64,000 nucleotides of DNA, taken from JANSWY01 sp965243755. GTDB taxonomy: Bacteria; Bacteroidota; Bacteroidia; Cytophagales; Cyclobacteriaceae. Location: contig CBDEVW010000007.1 of the NCBI GenBank assembly GCA_965243755.1, positions 1-64,000 of the forward strand, read 5' to 3'. How positions within the stretch are numbered: position 1 is the stretch's first letter; each line of letters starts with the position of its first letter. Below are positions 1-8,662 of this stretch, piece after piece. A program made the position numbers and the translations under genes. The notes below the pieces were generated by a model. The model was given only the letters and a program-made list of their open reading frames with translations. It made no database searches and was not told where the DNA came from.

Positions 1-84
1 GAATTAAAGGGATTTTTGCGTGTCAACGAGATCATCAAGAGTTTACCCATATACCCGGGAATCACTTATAAGCATTTGATTTGA
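1..84 (+). CDS. C-terminal end of an unidentified protein (partial)
   Basis: Reading frame 1 is open from the first base of the window and ends with TGA at 82-84. It gives 27 residues ending in ITYKHLI. The composition is ordinary for protein and the frame continues upstream, so this is probably the true 3' end of a gene that starts outside the window. The fragment is too short to assign a family. The next reading frame opens at about base 80, so the two may be co-transcribed. Confidence 0.45.
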   Translation, partial: ELKGFLRVNEIIKSLPIYPGITYKHLI

Positions 85-109
85 ACCATCTGGAATCTAT
101 GCTGCCAGA

Positions 110-764
110 TTGCCATCTTTACCACCAATCCAACCGGGATGCAGCATCGGTTTAATTCCAGCCAATAGCAAAGGTACCGTGGGACTTATTGTCACAAATA
201 AGAAAGGAGAAGAACTTATCGTGACCTGTGCGCACGTGTTGGAAGAAAGATTTGGCACTGCCGTAAGTAGTCCAAGTCCAAGAGATGGAAACTATAGTCA
301 ATCGATTATAGGTAATATCAAGCTCCATGAATATGAGAGGTACGATTTTGCTTTGAGTGACCTGACACATAATATGGCGACCAACAGAGTGCTGAAAAAA
401 TGAATTACTTTATAACAATGGCTCTACACTTAAGCCATCGGGTGCTGGAATGCCACAATTGGACGAGGTGGTTTACAAAGCTGGAGTAGAAACCAGGTAC
501 ACCGAGGGACAGGTGAGTGCAATCGAAATGATGGTAAGGATGAGGGATACCTATCTCTATGGCTTTGAAGTGATTCCTACTGCAGATTATTTCCCTGATT
601 TTGCCAGAAACCAGGATTCTGGCTCAATGATCGTTTCGAAGCAGACGCATGAAGCACTTGGTTTAGCTTCAATGGATAGCACGGACAGTGGAAGAGAAGA
701 CAGGGTTATTTGTGCCTACCTGAAACCAGCATTAGAAAAGTTTGAATTGCAAATAAAACAATAA
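110..764 (+). pseudogene. Trypsin-like serine protease domain protein, interrupted by a frameshift
   Basis: Two consecutive frames together make one trypsin-like domain. The first (110-403, TTG start, 97 aa) has the catalytic His in VTCAHVL (residue 42) and a candidate Asp in YDFAL (residue 79). The second (450-764, 104 aa) has the Ser motif QDSGSM. The first frame ends at TGA 401-403, just after a run of six A (395-400). Removing one A joins it to the second frame, which is open back to base 396 and reads through KNELLYNNG into MPQLDEV. H, D and S then fall in the right order for a compact chymotrypsin-fold protease. The start is also unclear: no ATG lies in frame back to the stop at 77. It could be a pseudogene, a sequencing error in the A run, or two real pieces. 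The following gene starts 5 bases after its stop. Confidence 0.6.
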
Positions 765-768
765 TACA

Positions 769-1152
769 ATGGAATTTATGAAACCCTATGTTTACCTCAG
801 TAAACAACGCCCACTTCCAACGGATCCCTCTAAGACAGTTTTTGAAGTTCACGTGGTGGTATTTGCCCCGGTGGACAGAGAACTTAAGAATCAACCCACC
901 TTCATCAAGCAGGAGGATGAGACCGACCCAGATTACTCCGGGAAGAAAAAGAGCAGATATCAGATCGAATTCAAAAAATCTACAAAAACACCACCTGGAG
1001 TTTACAATACTTTCATCTTTGAAGAAACTGTTAAATTGAGTGATCTTGGAGGTACTAATCTCACAGAAAGGGTTTTTGTCATAGTAAAGGATCCTGATGG
1101 ACATATTTCACACGATGGTTCCAGTGTGAAGCATTACCCGGAAGCAGATTAA
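769..1152 (+). CDS. Hypothetical protein, 127 aa, cotranscribed with the trypsin-like frame
   Basis: This small soluble protein has no signal peptide or membrane segment. The ATG lies 4 bases after the stop of the trypsin-like frame, so the two are almost certainly one transcript. A second in-frame ATG follows at codon 4 and either could be used. The sequence is rich in Lys, Asp and Pro and looks like a single beta-rich domain (segments FEVHVVVFAP, YNTFIFEE and ERVFVIVKDPDG). I do not recognise a family. Its stop lies 18 bases from the 3' end of the convergent histidine kinase gene. A role as partner or substrate-binding companion of the protease is only a guess from position. Confidence 0.7.
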   Translation: MEFMKPYVYLSKQRPLPTDPSKTVFEVHVVVFAPVDRELKNQPTFIKQEDETDPDYSGKKKSRYQIEFKKSTKTPPGVYNTFIFEETVKLSDLGGTNLTERVFVIVKDPDGHISHDGSSVKHYPEAD

Positions 1153-1170
1153 GACAATCATTTTTGTCCT

Positions 1171-4113
1171 TTACTCCGCCAGGGAAGGGTCATTCAAATG
1201 AATTGACAACTTGTTTCTAAATACTTTGGGATTGAATGGTTTTGTAACATAATCATTCATCCCAACTCTTTTCACTTCTTCCCTGGTCTCTACCAGTGCC
1301 GAAGCAGTTAATGCGATGATTGGAATTTGCTGGAAGTAACTTTCTTTACGCGCCCTTATCAGGTTAGTGGCTTCAAACCCATCCATCTCAGGCATTTGAA
1401 GGTCCATCAGGACCAGATCATAGCCCTGGTTTTCAATCATGTCAAGGCAGGCTTTGCCATTTTCTGCACAATCCACTTCTAATCCCCATTTGGTAAGGAA
1501 CTTGCTGGCCATGATGCGATTAACCTCGTGATCATCTACCAGAAGAATTCTTTTAGAGCTGGCAGTTTTAATATCCCCTGTTGGCCGGGTGGACTCACGC
1601 ACTACATTGTTTTGGTCACCTTCTTTCAATAACAGATCAAAATAGAACCGCGACCCTTCATCTGGCGCACTTTTCACGTGAATTTCCGAGCCCATCATTT
1701 CCAGTAATCTCCTGGTAATGGTGAGACCAAGTCCGCTTCCACCGTATTTTCTTGTTGTATCTTTATCGGCTTGTGTGAATCGCTCAAAAATTGAATTCAA
1801 CTGTTCCTGGGTGATGCCAATTCCACTGTCCTGTACTTCGAAGTAAAGTTTAACATTCTCCTTTTCGTGAGCCGTCAGCTTAATAGCAAGTTTCACAAAG
1901 CCAACCTTTGTGAACTTAATGGCATTGCTAAGTAAATTGATCAGTATCTGATTGATCCTGGTAGGGTCACCTTTTAGCACATATGGTATGGCCTGATCGA
2001 TCTCTAGCTTGAAGTCTATATTTTTTTCCTGTGCTGCCTGCTCCATAGCAAACTGAATGGAGGAGATCAATTTCAAAAAGTCAAAAGAGGTGTCTTCCAG
2101 GTGTAATTTACCTTCTTCGATTTTGTTGAAATCCAGTATGTCATTGACTAGTGAAAGCAAATGCTCTCCACTGTTTTTAAGCAATGTCATGTTTTGAATT
2201 TGGTCTTCCCGTGGGTCTTCCTGCAGTAAAAGGTGACCAGCACCAATCACGGCATTCAATGGTGTCCTGATCTCATGGCTCATGGTGGAAAGGAACTGAT
2301 CCTTAGCCTGTGATGCCTTTTCTGCCGCTTCTTTGGCTTTAACCAGTTCTTCTGCCTGTTGCTTTTGAAGTGAAATATTCTGCATGAAAATAATCACCCC
2401 ACCAATTTCGTGAGATTCAGTATACCATGGCCGCACTGCCCAGGTTAACCATACTTTCTCACCTTTTTTGTTGATGTACCAGTCTTCTTCGAAACTTAAT
2501 ACTTCTCCTTTGAGTGCCCGTTGATGATATTCTTTCCATTCCTCTTTACTTTCCGGAAACTCTTCGTAGTAGTTTTTTCCCAGGATCTTACCAGTCATCA
2601 GGTTATTCTCCTCAATCCACTTTTCTGTGGCAGCAAGGTACTCCATGTTTGTGTCAAACATTGCGATAGCAGCAGGAGAGAAGGAAGCAAAAGCACGTAG
2701 CATACCTTGTTCGGATAGCAATGAACTCTGATTTCTCTCTCTTTCCAGAATAAAGCCTATCCATCTTGCAAAGATTTTGATGAAGTCAATTTCATTGTCA
2801 TCAAATGCTGACCGTGGAGAGAGTGAAAAGAAACTTACTGTACCTTCTTTTTTACCTTTGATGTAGTATGGTGTGCCAATGTATGATTCCATGCCCAGTT
2901 CCAGGTAACAGGGATGGTTTCCATATTCTGATTCTTTACTGTGGGCAATCGTGATCACATCATCCTGTCGGAATGTAATGTCACTAAATACATTTTTTAA
3001 TTTGTAGCTGTCTTTCAGTTTTACTCCGTAATCGGGATGAGCCAATTGGTGAAATTTGACATAATACATATCATCAATCACCTGACCAATTACGGCAACT
3101 TCAAGTCCCAGATAACTGCTTCCTACTTCCAGCGCCATGTACAATTGCTCTTTCAGTGTAAAATTGGCATTAGATGCAATTTCATTGATCAGCTTTAGCC
3201 CATTTCTGTATTTTGCCAGCTTGTTGGTTGCTTCTTTTTCTCTGGAAATATCTCTCGCAACGACCACAAATTTTCGTTCGCTTTCATTGGGGTAGTTGAT
3301 GGCTACTTTCAAACCAACCCACTTGGTACTACCGTCTTTCGCTTTAAACGGGAACTCAGTGATTTGATCATCGCTCTTTTCTTTTAATTGCCCCTCAAAA
3401 AATTGCTCCAGTTTTCTCCTTTTATAGGCGGGAACCAAATCAGTGTAGTGCATGTCTGCAAACTCCTCTTCGGAATATCCCAATGCGTTCTTCAATAGCT
3501 GGTTGATCGCGATGAACTTACCATTCATATCCAGCTCAAACATCATATCACCTGTGCTATCCAGTACTGACTGATAGTTTTGCTCGTGGTGACTGAGAAT
3601 GTTTCGGGTGCTTTTGAGCCTGTTATTGGTTATCTCCAGCGCCAACTTGGCAAATACATGACTACTGAATTGTCTTGCCTGGGCCTGAAACAGATCTAAC
3701 TGCTCTCCGGAAAGTTTCAATGGTTGATTACTGCAGGTGTAAAGTGTGATATTAGCTTTTAGGTCATCATTGACAATGTGAATTCCAAAATAGCAGGCAA
3801 TTTTTGATTTGTTGGTGGTGGCTATCTTATAATAGTTGTTGTAGTGTTTAATGTCGTAAATCGAGAGCAGTCCCGCAGTTTTAATGTCCTTCCAAAGTTC
3901 TTTGAGTAATGCTTTATCGGGGTCTCGTGGATTGGTGGACTTTTCACAGATAATTTTGCCATCCAGTTCTATGACTGTTCCGGCTATTCTGGTAGCACAA
4001 ACATGTTTTACCATGGTGAAGGTATCTTCAAAAGAAATGTCTTTCAGCATTTCCTCTGTTTCGATAGAAGTGCTCCCTATTTTCATATGTGCTGCCTGCT
4101 GCGATTGTCCCAT
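1171..4113 (-). CDS. Hybrid sensor histidine kinase with PAS, GAF and receiver domains
   Basis: This 980-residue kinase has no clear signal peptide or membrane helix, so it is probably a cytoplasmic sensor. In order: an N-terminal region of unknown fold (1-165), PAS (about 183-295), GAF (about 315-458), PAS (about 472-592), a short coiled coil, HisKA with the phospho-acceptor His613 in MSHEIRTPLN, HATPase (about 715-830) with Asn730 in NLLSNAIKF and G boxes DSGIGI and GGSGLGL, then a receiver domain (855-972) with phospho-acceptor Asp904 in LMDLQMPEMDG and Lys958 in TKPF. All key catalytic residues are present. The likely scheme is autophosphorylation on His, then transfer to its own receiver and on to an unknown phosphotransfer protein. 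No Hpt or output regulator is adjacent. It stands alone, with 487 bases upstream before the cold-shock gene. Confidence 0.93.
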   Translation of the reverse strand: MGQSQQAAHMKIGSTSIETEEMLKDISFEDTFTMVKHVCATRIAGTVIELDGKIICEKSTNPRDPDKALLKELWKDIKTAGLLSIYDIKHYNNYYKIATTNKSKIACYFGIHIVNDDLKANITLYTCSNQPLKLSGEQLDLFQAQARQFSSHVFAKLALEITNNRLKSTRNILSHHEQNYQSVLDSTGDMMFELDMNGKFIAINQLLKNALGYSEEEFADMHYTDLVPAYKRRKLEQFFEGQLKEKSDDQITEFPFKAKDGSTKWVGLKVAINYPNESERKFVVVARDISREKEATNKLAKYRNGLKLINEIASNANFTLKEQLYMALEVGSSYLGLEVAVIGQVIDDMYYVKFHQLAHPDYGVKLKDSYKLKNVFSDITFRQDDVITIAHSKESEYGNHPCYLELGMESYIGTPYYIKGKKEGTVSFFSLSPRSAFDDNEIDFIKIFARWIGFILERERNQSSLLSEQGMLRAFASFSPAAIAMFDTNMEYLAATEKWIEENNLMTGKILGKNYYEEFPESKEEWKEYHQRALKGEVLSFEEDWYINKKGEKVWLTWAVRPWYTESHEIGGVIIFMQNISLQKQQAEELVKAKEAAEKASQAKDQFLSTMSHEIRTPLNAVIGAGHLLLQEDPREDQIQNMTLLKNSGEHLLSLVNDILDFNKIEEGKLHLEDTSFDFLKLISSIQFAMEQAAQEKNIDFKLEIDQAIPYVLKGDPTRINQILINLLSNAIKFTKVGFVKLAIKLTAHEKENVKLYFEVQDSGIGITQEQLNSIFERFTQADKDTTRKYGGSGLGLTITRRLLEMMGSEIHVKSAPDEGSRFYFDLLLKEGDQNNVVRESTRPTGDIKTASSKRILLVDDHEVNRIMASKFLTKWGLEVDCAENGKACLDMIENQGYDLVLMDLQMPEMDGFEATNLIRARKESYFQQIPIIALTASALVETREEVKRVGMNDYVTKPFNPKVFRNKLSIHLNDPSLAE

Positions 4114-4600
4114 TAGTGCAACTTAAATTCTACATAAGCATTTTTGAATTATGCCTAATTCGTAAACCGTTAGTGAAGATATGAAAGAAAACCGGCTAAT
4201 TATGATTTATTAGATAGGGTTGGGGAAATTGTCGATTAAAGGGTTGTTTCTGAAGAGTACTGTTTGAATAGAATTTTAAATTATTCGTAATTGTACAATT
4301 AGGAACAGAATGTAAATAGTTTTACCTTTGTCCACAAGAAACGGTCCATTCATTCACCACGAATAGACCATGTAAGATAAGAAAAAGACCTCTAAATAAG
4401 ATATCCTTTCCTTTACTGACAAGTTTCGATAGTACCGATGGCAAAGAATGCTATTGGCGCTGACTTCATTGATAGCGTATCTCCATTGAAGATGCTCCAC
4501 AAAGAAGTTCAGAGAATTATGGTGTTAGAAACGAAATGATAATGACCTGAAGAGGGTTGATATAAGATTTTAATTAATAACAAATTTAAGTATTACAATT
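4114..4600 (+). promoter_or_regulatory. Intergenic region with the probable promoter and long leader of the cold-shock gene
   Basis: These 487 bases hold no convincing ORF. A good match to the Bacteroidota -7 box (TAnnTTTG) is TACCTTTG at 4323-4330. No TTTG lies at the ideal -33 distance. If it is used, the transcript of the downstream cold-shock gene would have a leader of about 265 nt, the kind of long structured leader known for cspA-type genes in other bacteria. The leader contains short complementary stretches but I could not settle a fold by eye. The minus-strand kinase gene must also be promoted from the left part of this region. Confidence 0.35.
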
Positions 4601-4792
4601 ATGAAAGAAGGAACCGTAAAGTTCTTTAATAATACCAAGGGATTTGGTTTTATTACACCCACAGATTCAAATAAAGACATCTTTGTTCATGAGAGCGGAT
4701 TGGTAGACGAGATTAGAGAAAATGACAGGGTGCAATACAACGAAGAGCCTGGAAGAAAAGGAATGAATGCAGTAGATGTAAAGAGAATATAA
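4601..4792 (+). CDS. Cold-shock domain protein (CspA family)
   Basis: This 63-residue protein is a single cold-shock domain, a five-stranded OB fold that binds single-stranded nucleic acid. The RNP1 motif is seen as KGFGFI (about 14-19) and RNP2 as DIFVHES (about 26-32). The start EGTVKFFN is typical. These proteins act as RNA chaperones that melt secondary structure, often at low temperature or during growth transitions. The length fits the shorter Bacteroidota versions. The gene is monocistronic: a long leader precedes it and a strong terminator begins 28 bases after its stop. Gene symbols such as cspA are used loosely for several paralogues, so none is given. Confidence 0.95.
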   Translation: MKEGTVKFFNNTKGFGFITPTDSNKDIFVHESGLVDEIRENDRVQYNEEPGRKGMNAVDVKRI

Positions 4793-4820
4793 TAGACTTT
4801 ACCTTTATTTATTGAAATGG

Positions 4821-4853
4821 GAAGATGCCTCAAAAGGGCATCTTCTTTTTTTT
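4821..4853 (+). terminator. Rho-independent terminator after the cold-shock gene, possibly bidirectional
   Basis: A 9-bp perfect stem, GAAGATGCC with GGCATCTTC, closes a short loop and is followed by a run of eight T. It lies between the cold-shock gene and the convergent bestrophin gene, whose stop is at 4866. It may also slow transcription from the other side, although the T run favours the plus strand. Confidence 0.9.
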
Positions 4854-4865
4854 AATAGTGAATCA

Positions 4866-5921
4866 TTACAACTGCGTATACTTTCTTACCGGGAATTGCG
4901 ATGGGATATCCTCCTTCTTTTCTCCCAGGTTTTGTCGTAGATCAATTTCAATTCCTCGCGCAATAGTGGATATTGGCACATCATTAGCAGTACCTTCAAA
5001 TGGATTTTCACCAGTTTTGCCAATCCTTTCCATCGTATGAAATACCCAGGAAACAATCACGTAAAATGGAATGCTAAACCACACAAATATGCGACCAATC
5101 AATGGAAATGTTTCTGAGATCTCCATTCCTATTTCTGCAAATTGTGGAACCAGAGCTAAGGGAAGCAGTATCACAAAAATCCACATAAAGAAATGATTCA
5201 GTGTTGCAAACTGCCTGGGATAAGGAAAGTTCTTAATCCTTTCTGATTTGCCTTGTAGATCAAACAAGTCCTTCAAAACATTTTCCAACTCCAGAAATGC
5301 AAATTCCCATATGACTCCCTTTTCTTTAAGTGCCCGCAAGTGATGAGATTGCAGATATAGTAAGGCCGTTTGCTTGTTGTCTTTCGATTTCAGGTATTCT
5401 TTATCTTCATCGGATAAATATAGTATAAGATCATCCTCCAGTGTAGTGATTTTTTCTGGTGGTTGCAGGTTCCATTCCCGGTTGGTCCGCTGTTGACTGA
5501 TGGTTTCCCATGTCCTGGGCGCACGCATGGCGTGACGAAGAGCGGTCATCCAGGCTATATGACGGTAGGTGAGCTTTTTTACTTCCGATTGGATTTCTTC
5601 ATCTGGTAGTTTTTCATCCATTCGTTCATTGGTCAGCATATCCTGAACGAACATCCCAAAAGTTCTGGAGACATTAACAATCCCACCCCATATTTTCCTG
5701 GCTTCCCAGATTCGACCATAGGCAGAGTTGTTCTGGAAACCAATAACAAAGGCAACAGCAGTACCTATCAGGGCTAGAGGTGTCCACGGAATCCTCAACC
5801 ATTTAAGGTCCAGAAATTCGTAGAGTCCTACGGAGATAAGGATGTAACTAAAGAAAAAAAGGGTTTCAAACCTGGTCCAGATGGCCAGTTGTTTGGTGGT
5901 GTAAATCCTTTTGGTATACAT
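4866..5921 (-). CDS. Bestrophin family ion channel
   Basis: This 351-residue membrane protein belongs to the bacterial bestrophin (RFP-TM, YneE-like) family, pentameric anion or cation channels of the inner membrane. The N-terminal part has the family pattern: two hydrophobic helices (about 20-38 and 48-63) and then FQNNSAYGRIWEARKIWG, which matches the highly conserved NNSAYDRWWEAR-type segment of bestrophins. A long cytoplasmic helical part follows. A further hydrophobic pair (about 245-290) precedes the family C-terminus with ENPFEGTANDVPIS, a conserved motif. The length is slightly above the usual ~300 residues. The ATG start is well placed, with no alternative upstream. It faces a divergently transcribed small membrane protein gene. 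The ion and the stimulus cannot be told from sequence. Confidence 0.9.
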   Translation of the reverse strand: MYTKRIYTTKQLAIWTRFETLFFFSYILISVGLYEFLDLKWLRIPWTPLALIGTAVAFVIGFQNNSAYGRIWEARKIWGGIVNVSRTFGMFVQDMLTNERMDEKLPDEEIQSEVKKLTYRHIAWMTALRHAMRAPRTWETISQQRTNREWNLQPPEKITTLEDDLILYLSDEDKEYLKSKDNKQTALLYLQSHHLRALKEKGVIWEFAFLELENVLKDLFDLQGKSERIKNFPYPRQFATLNHFFMWIFVILLPLALVPQFAEIGMEISETFPLIGRIFVWFSIPFYVIVSWVFHTMERIGKTGENPFEGTANDVPISTIARGIEIDLRQNLGEKKEDIPSQFPVRKYTQL

Positions 5922-6077
5922 TATAAAATTTTAGGTGAATTAAATAGTGGTAAAGAAATTTAACATGAATGCTCCATATAAAACCAAATTGCGTGTAAAT
6001 AATTCATTTCTGCTTAATGCTTGAGCACAATGTATTCACAGGATTGTATTAATTTGAGCTCCAAAAACAAAGCCTGA

Positions 6078-6662
6078 ATGCAGATAGCCAATTTTCCTGA
6101 TGAAATTAACGGGTTCACTTTTACCGAATACCTGACCATTTTTATAAGCATATTGTTTGCATTTGCGATTGCTGATTTTCTGGTTTCAGTAGGTAAAATG
6201 ATCCGGGAACGAGATAGGATTCAACCATATTGGGAATTTAACCTTTGGGTTGTTTCTTTATTCATCTACTTTATCCTGGTTTGGTATACTTACTGGATGC
6301 GGTTAATTTTTATAAGCGACAGTTTTTTAATGTTTGTGCTGACCTCAATTCCACCGGTAATTGTGTTTCTGATGGTTACTACTTTTTTCCCCAACATGGA
6401 GGGCTCCAATCCTATAGACCTAAAGGCAAAATTTGAATCCAGTATACATATCGTATTGAAATTACTGGCGTTGTACCTGCTTTTTACGGTGTGTTTGGAA
6501 TTAATCAGACCAACAGCAGCCATCAGGTTTGTTCTGATTGACTCATCGGTATTTGTTGGTCTGATTATAGTGAATTTGCTATTTCCTGGTAAACCGGTCC
6601 TTCGTAGTACTTTAGTTGTTCTGCAGTTTATTCACTTTTGTATGGTGATGATTACTATTTAG
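6078..6662 (+). CDS. Hypothetical multi-pass membrane protein, 194 aa
   Basis: I do not recognise a family. About five to six hydrophobic segments are visible, for example around residues 18-36, 52-72, 80-103, 122-142 and 148-190, with few charged residues between them, so this is an inner-membrane protein. The N-terminus MQIANFPDEINGFTFTEYL is hydrophilic and there is no cleavable signal. Its 3' end overlaps the 3' end of the convergent DUF5694 lipoprotein gene by 8 bases, and it is divergent from the bestrophin gene. Nothing in the sequence indicates a function. Confidence 0.75.
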   Translation: MQIANFPDEINGFTFTEYLTIFISILFAFAIADFLVSVGKMIRERDRIQPYWEFNLWVVSLFIYFILVWYTYWMRLIFISDSFLMFVLTSIPPVIVFLMVTTFFPNMEGSNPIDLKAKFESSIHIVLKLLALYLLFTVCLELIRPTAAIRFVLIDSSVFVGLIIVNLLFPGKPVLRSTLVVLQFIHFCMVMITI

Positions 6663-7533
6663 CTAAAGCGTTGAGGAATTCCCAACTACTAACGACTTCA
6701 AATTCCGGATTGTACTCAAATAGCGCATCCAATGTCCATTTGTGATTATCACCTACAATAATTAAAATCCGGTCTCCTGGTTCGTTTATTTTCATCACAT
6801 TAGCCATCATTCTGACATTTCGCTGGTACCAACGACCTAACCAATCAGGACCGATCCAGTTCTTTTGAATACCAGCTCTTACCTCATAGGCATGCATGCG
6901 CTGTTGGTTGATCTTTTGTGCGGTGGGAGAATTCCGTAGTATAATTTCATCCCTGAGATTAAGCTCCTTGAAGATCTTTTCGTTCTGATTGTAGTTATCT
7001 ATGATCAAATGTTCATATCGATCATAAAAACCTGAATCATTCGCCATTGCATATCTTCGAAATCGGTCGAAAGTGAAATTTTCAAGTGAACCGATGAATT
7101 CAGTTTGATCATCAAAACAATATATACTATCATTTCCTACCTTCTTAGCCAGTCTGAATCCCAATTGGTACACCTCGTTGACCTGCTTGTTGATGATGGA
7201 TTCATCTTTTAAATATTTACGGTAGGACTCATTGACCATTGCCGATCTTTTTGGCTCCCATTCTACTACTACTTTGGTTGGTTCAAAGGAACTAAGCATT
7301 TCAACCAGCTCCTGTAATGCTTGTTGTTGTGCAAATATGGTTCCATCAAAATGAGGTATTCCAAGAACCATAACCGTAGACTGCTTTAAAGAGTCATAGT
7401 CCCTGAGCTTTTCTTCGTAGGCCGACAATCTGCCGGGAGTTGTGGTGTTCTTTTCTCCGCTGGTACAACCCAGTATCATTATACATATAATGGCAATTAT
7501 AGACTGATTGATTGTGCTTTTTAACTTACTCAT
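6655..7533 (-). CDS. DUF5694-like lipoprotein
   Basis: The 292-residue product begins with a lipoprotein signal: a hydrophobic stretch IIAIICIMI followed by lipobox ILGC at about residues 20-23, so it should be lipid-anchored and exported. The mature part starts with MVLGIPHFDG (about 55-64) and later KVVVEWEPKR, and ends with GDRILIIVGDNHKWTLDALF. This matches the pattern of DUF5694 proteins, which I recall as VLGTFHF at the start and a GxGH-type motif near the end. The fold is thought to resemble TraB or erythromycin-esterase-like proteins, but no activity is firmly known. The conserved acid and His residues suggest an enzyme. It is divergent from xdhC, with 115 bases between starts. Assignment is from memory of the motif, so moderate. 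Confidence 0.75.
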   Translation of the reverse strand: MSKLKSTINQSIIAIICIMILGCTSGEKNTTTPGRLSAYEEKLRDYDSLKQSTVMVLGIPHFDGTIFAQQQALQELVEMLSSFEPTKVVVEWEPKRSAMVNESYRKYLKDESIINKQVNEVYQLGFRLAKKVGNDSIYCFDDQTEFIGSLENFTFDRFRRYAMANDSGFYDRYEHLIIDNYNQNEKIFKELNLRDEIILRNSPTAQKINQQRMHAYEVRAGIQKNWIGPDWLGRWYQRNVRMMANVMKINEPGDRILIIVGDNHKWTLDALFEYNPEFEVVSSWEFLNALAK

Positions 7534-7648
7534 GATTGCTGTTCAATTTCCTATTTTACCGCTAATCTAAAATTTATCATCTGAGCGTTAAAATTATTGG
7601 AAATAAAGTAAATTGTTACTGTAAGCACCCCACCAAACATTCCATAAG

Positions 7649-8659
7649 ATGCTTTTTGAACTTAAAAAAATAGTTAACCGAATCACTCAATATCAGGCGG
7701 ATAAAGTTAAGTCTGTTTTGGCTACCGTAGTTGCACTGGAAGGATCCTCATATAGGAAACCGGGTGTGAGCATGTTAATTAGTGAGTTTGGTGAGACCAC
7801 TGGAGCTGTGAGTGGGGGATGTGTTGAAAAAGAAGTTGTAAGGCAGGCATTACAAGTTATTGATACAGGCATTCCTCTGATGATGACCTATGATGGTCGA
7901 TACCGTTTGGGTTGTGAAGGAGTCATTTACTTATTATTGGAACCTGTAAGGTTTGATAATGCAATGCTTGATGCATGGAAAAGTGTATTGACTCAAAGGA
8001 AACCATTGAAAGTAGAATCACATTTCAAAAAAGATATAGGCCCTTCAGCGAAAATTGGGTCTGTGATTACGCTGAATGGAAAAGCTTTCCCCATGCGTGA
8101 TGACTTTCATCCTGAAGATGGCTCAGAGGTATTTACTCATGTGATAAAACCTGCATTGCGTTTGGTGATCATTGGGACGGAGCATGATGCTGTTCAGATG
8201 TCAGTAATTGCCAGCAGTGCCGGGATGGAGGTTATAGTCGTTTGCGCTGTGAAAGACCCCAGAGAATTGTCTGATTTCCCGGGAGCATCTGATGTGGTAG
8301 CAATAGAACCCGACAATATAGGATCATTAGGATTTGATGATCAGACCGCTATCATTCTGATGACGCACAGTTATTCCCGTGACTTTCAATATGCACTGGC
8401 ATTACTAAAGGAACCATATTGTTATTTTGGAATTATCGGGTCAATGGGACGTAAAAACATGCTGTTCGATGAACTGTTGTCTTATGATCCCGAGATTGAT
8501 CTGGACAGACTGGAAATGATTAGCTCACCAGCTGGATTGGATCTTGGGTCTGTCACACCTCAGGAAATTGCAGTGTCTGTTATCGCAGAGATCATCGCGG
8601 TAACCAGAAAAAAAGCCCTCAGCGAAGTAATTTATAAACTAAGTCACTTAAAATCCTGA
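7649..8659 (+). CDS. xdhC: XdhC/CoxI family molybdenum cofactor insertion/sulfuration protein
   Basis: This 336-residue protein has the two-domain layout of the XdhC/CoxI family. The N-terminal XdhC_CoxI domain (about 12-80) includes GSSYRKPGVSML and the Cys motif SGGCVEKEV, followed by GCEGVIYLL. The C-terminal Rossmann-like domain (about 170-315) has LRLVIIGTEHDAVQM, ILMTHSY, and the family signature GIIGSMGRKN, with VTPQEIAVSVIAEI near the end. Members bind Moco, help its sulfuration and insert it into molybdenum hydroxylases such as xanthine or aldehyde oxidoreductases. It is cytoplasmic. The next gene, mocA-like, starts 3 bases after its stop, so they form an operon. No molybdenum hydroxylase is in the window, so the client enzyme must be elsewhere. 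Confidence 0.93.
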   Translation: MLFELKKIVNRITQYQADKVKSVLATVVALEGSSYRKPGVSMLISEFGETTGAVSGGCVEKEVVRQALQVIDTGIPLMMTYDGRYRLGCEGVIYLLLEPVRFDNAMLDAWKSVLTQRKPLKVESHFKKDIGPSAKIGSVITLNGKAFPMRDDFHPEDGSEVFTHVIKPALRLVIIGTEHDAVQMSVIASSAGMEVIVVCAVKDPRELSDFPGASDVVAIEPDNIGSLGFDDQTAIILMTHSYSRDFQYALALLKEPYCYFGIIGSMGRKNMLFDELLSYDPEIDLDRLEMISSPAGLDLGSVTPQEIAVSVIAEIIAVTRKKALSEVIYKLSHLKS

Positions 8660-8662
8660 TTC

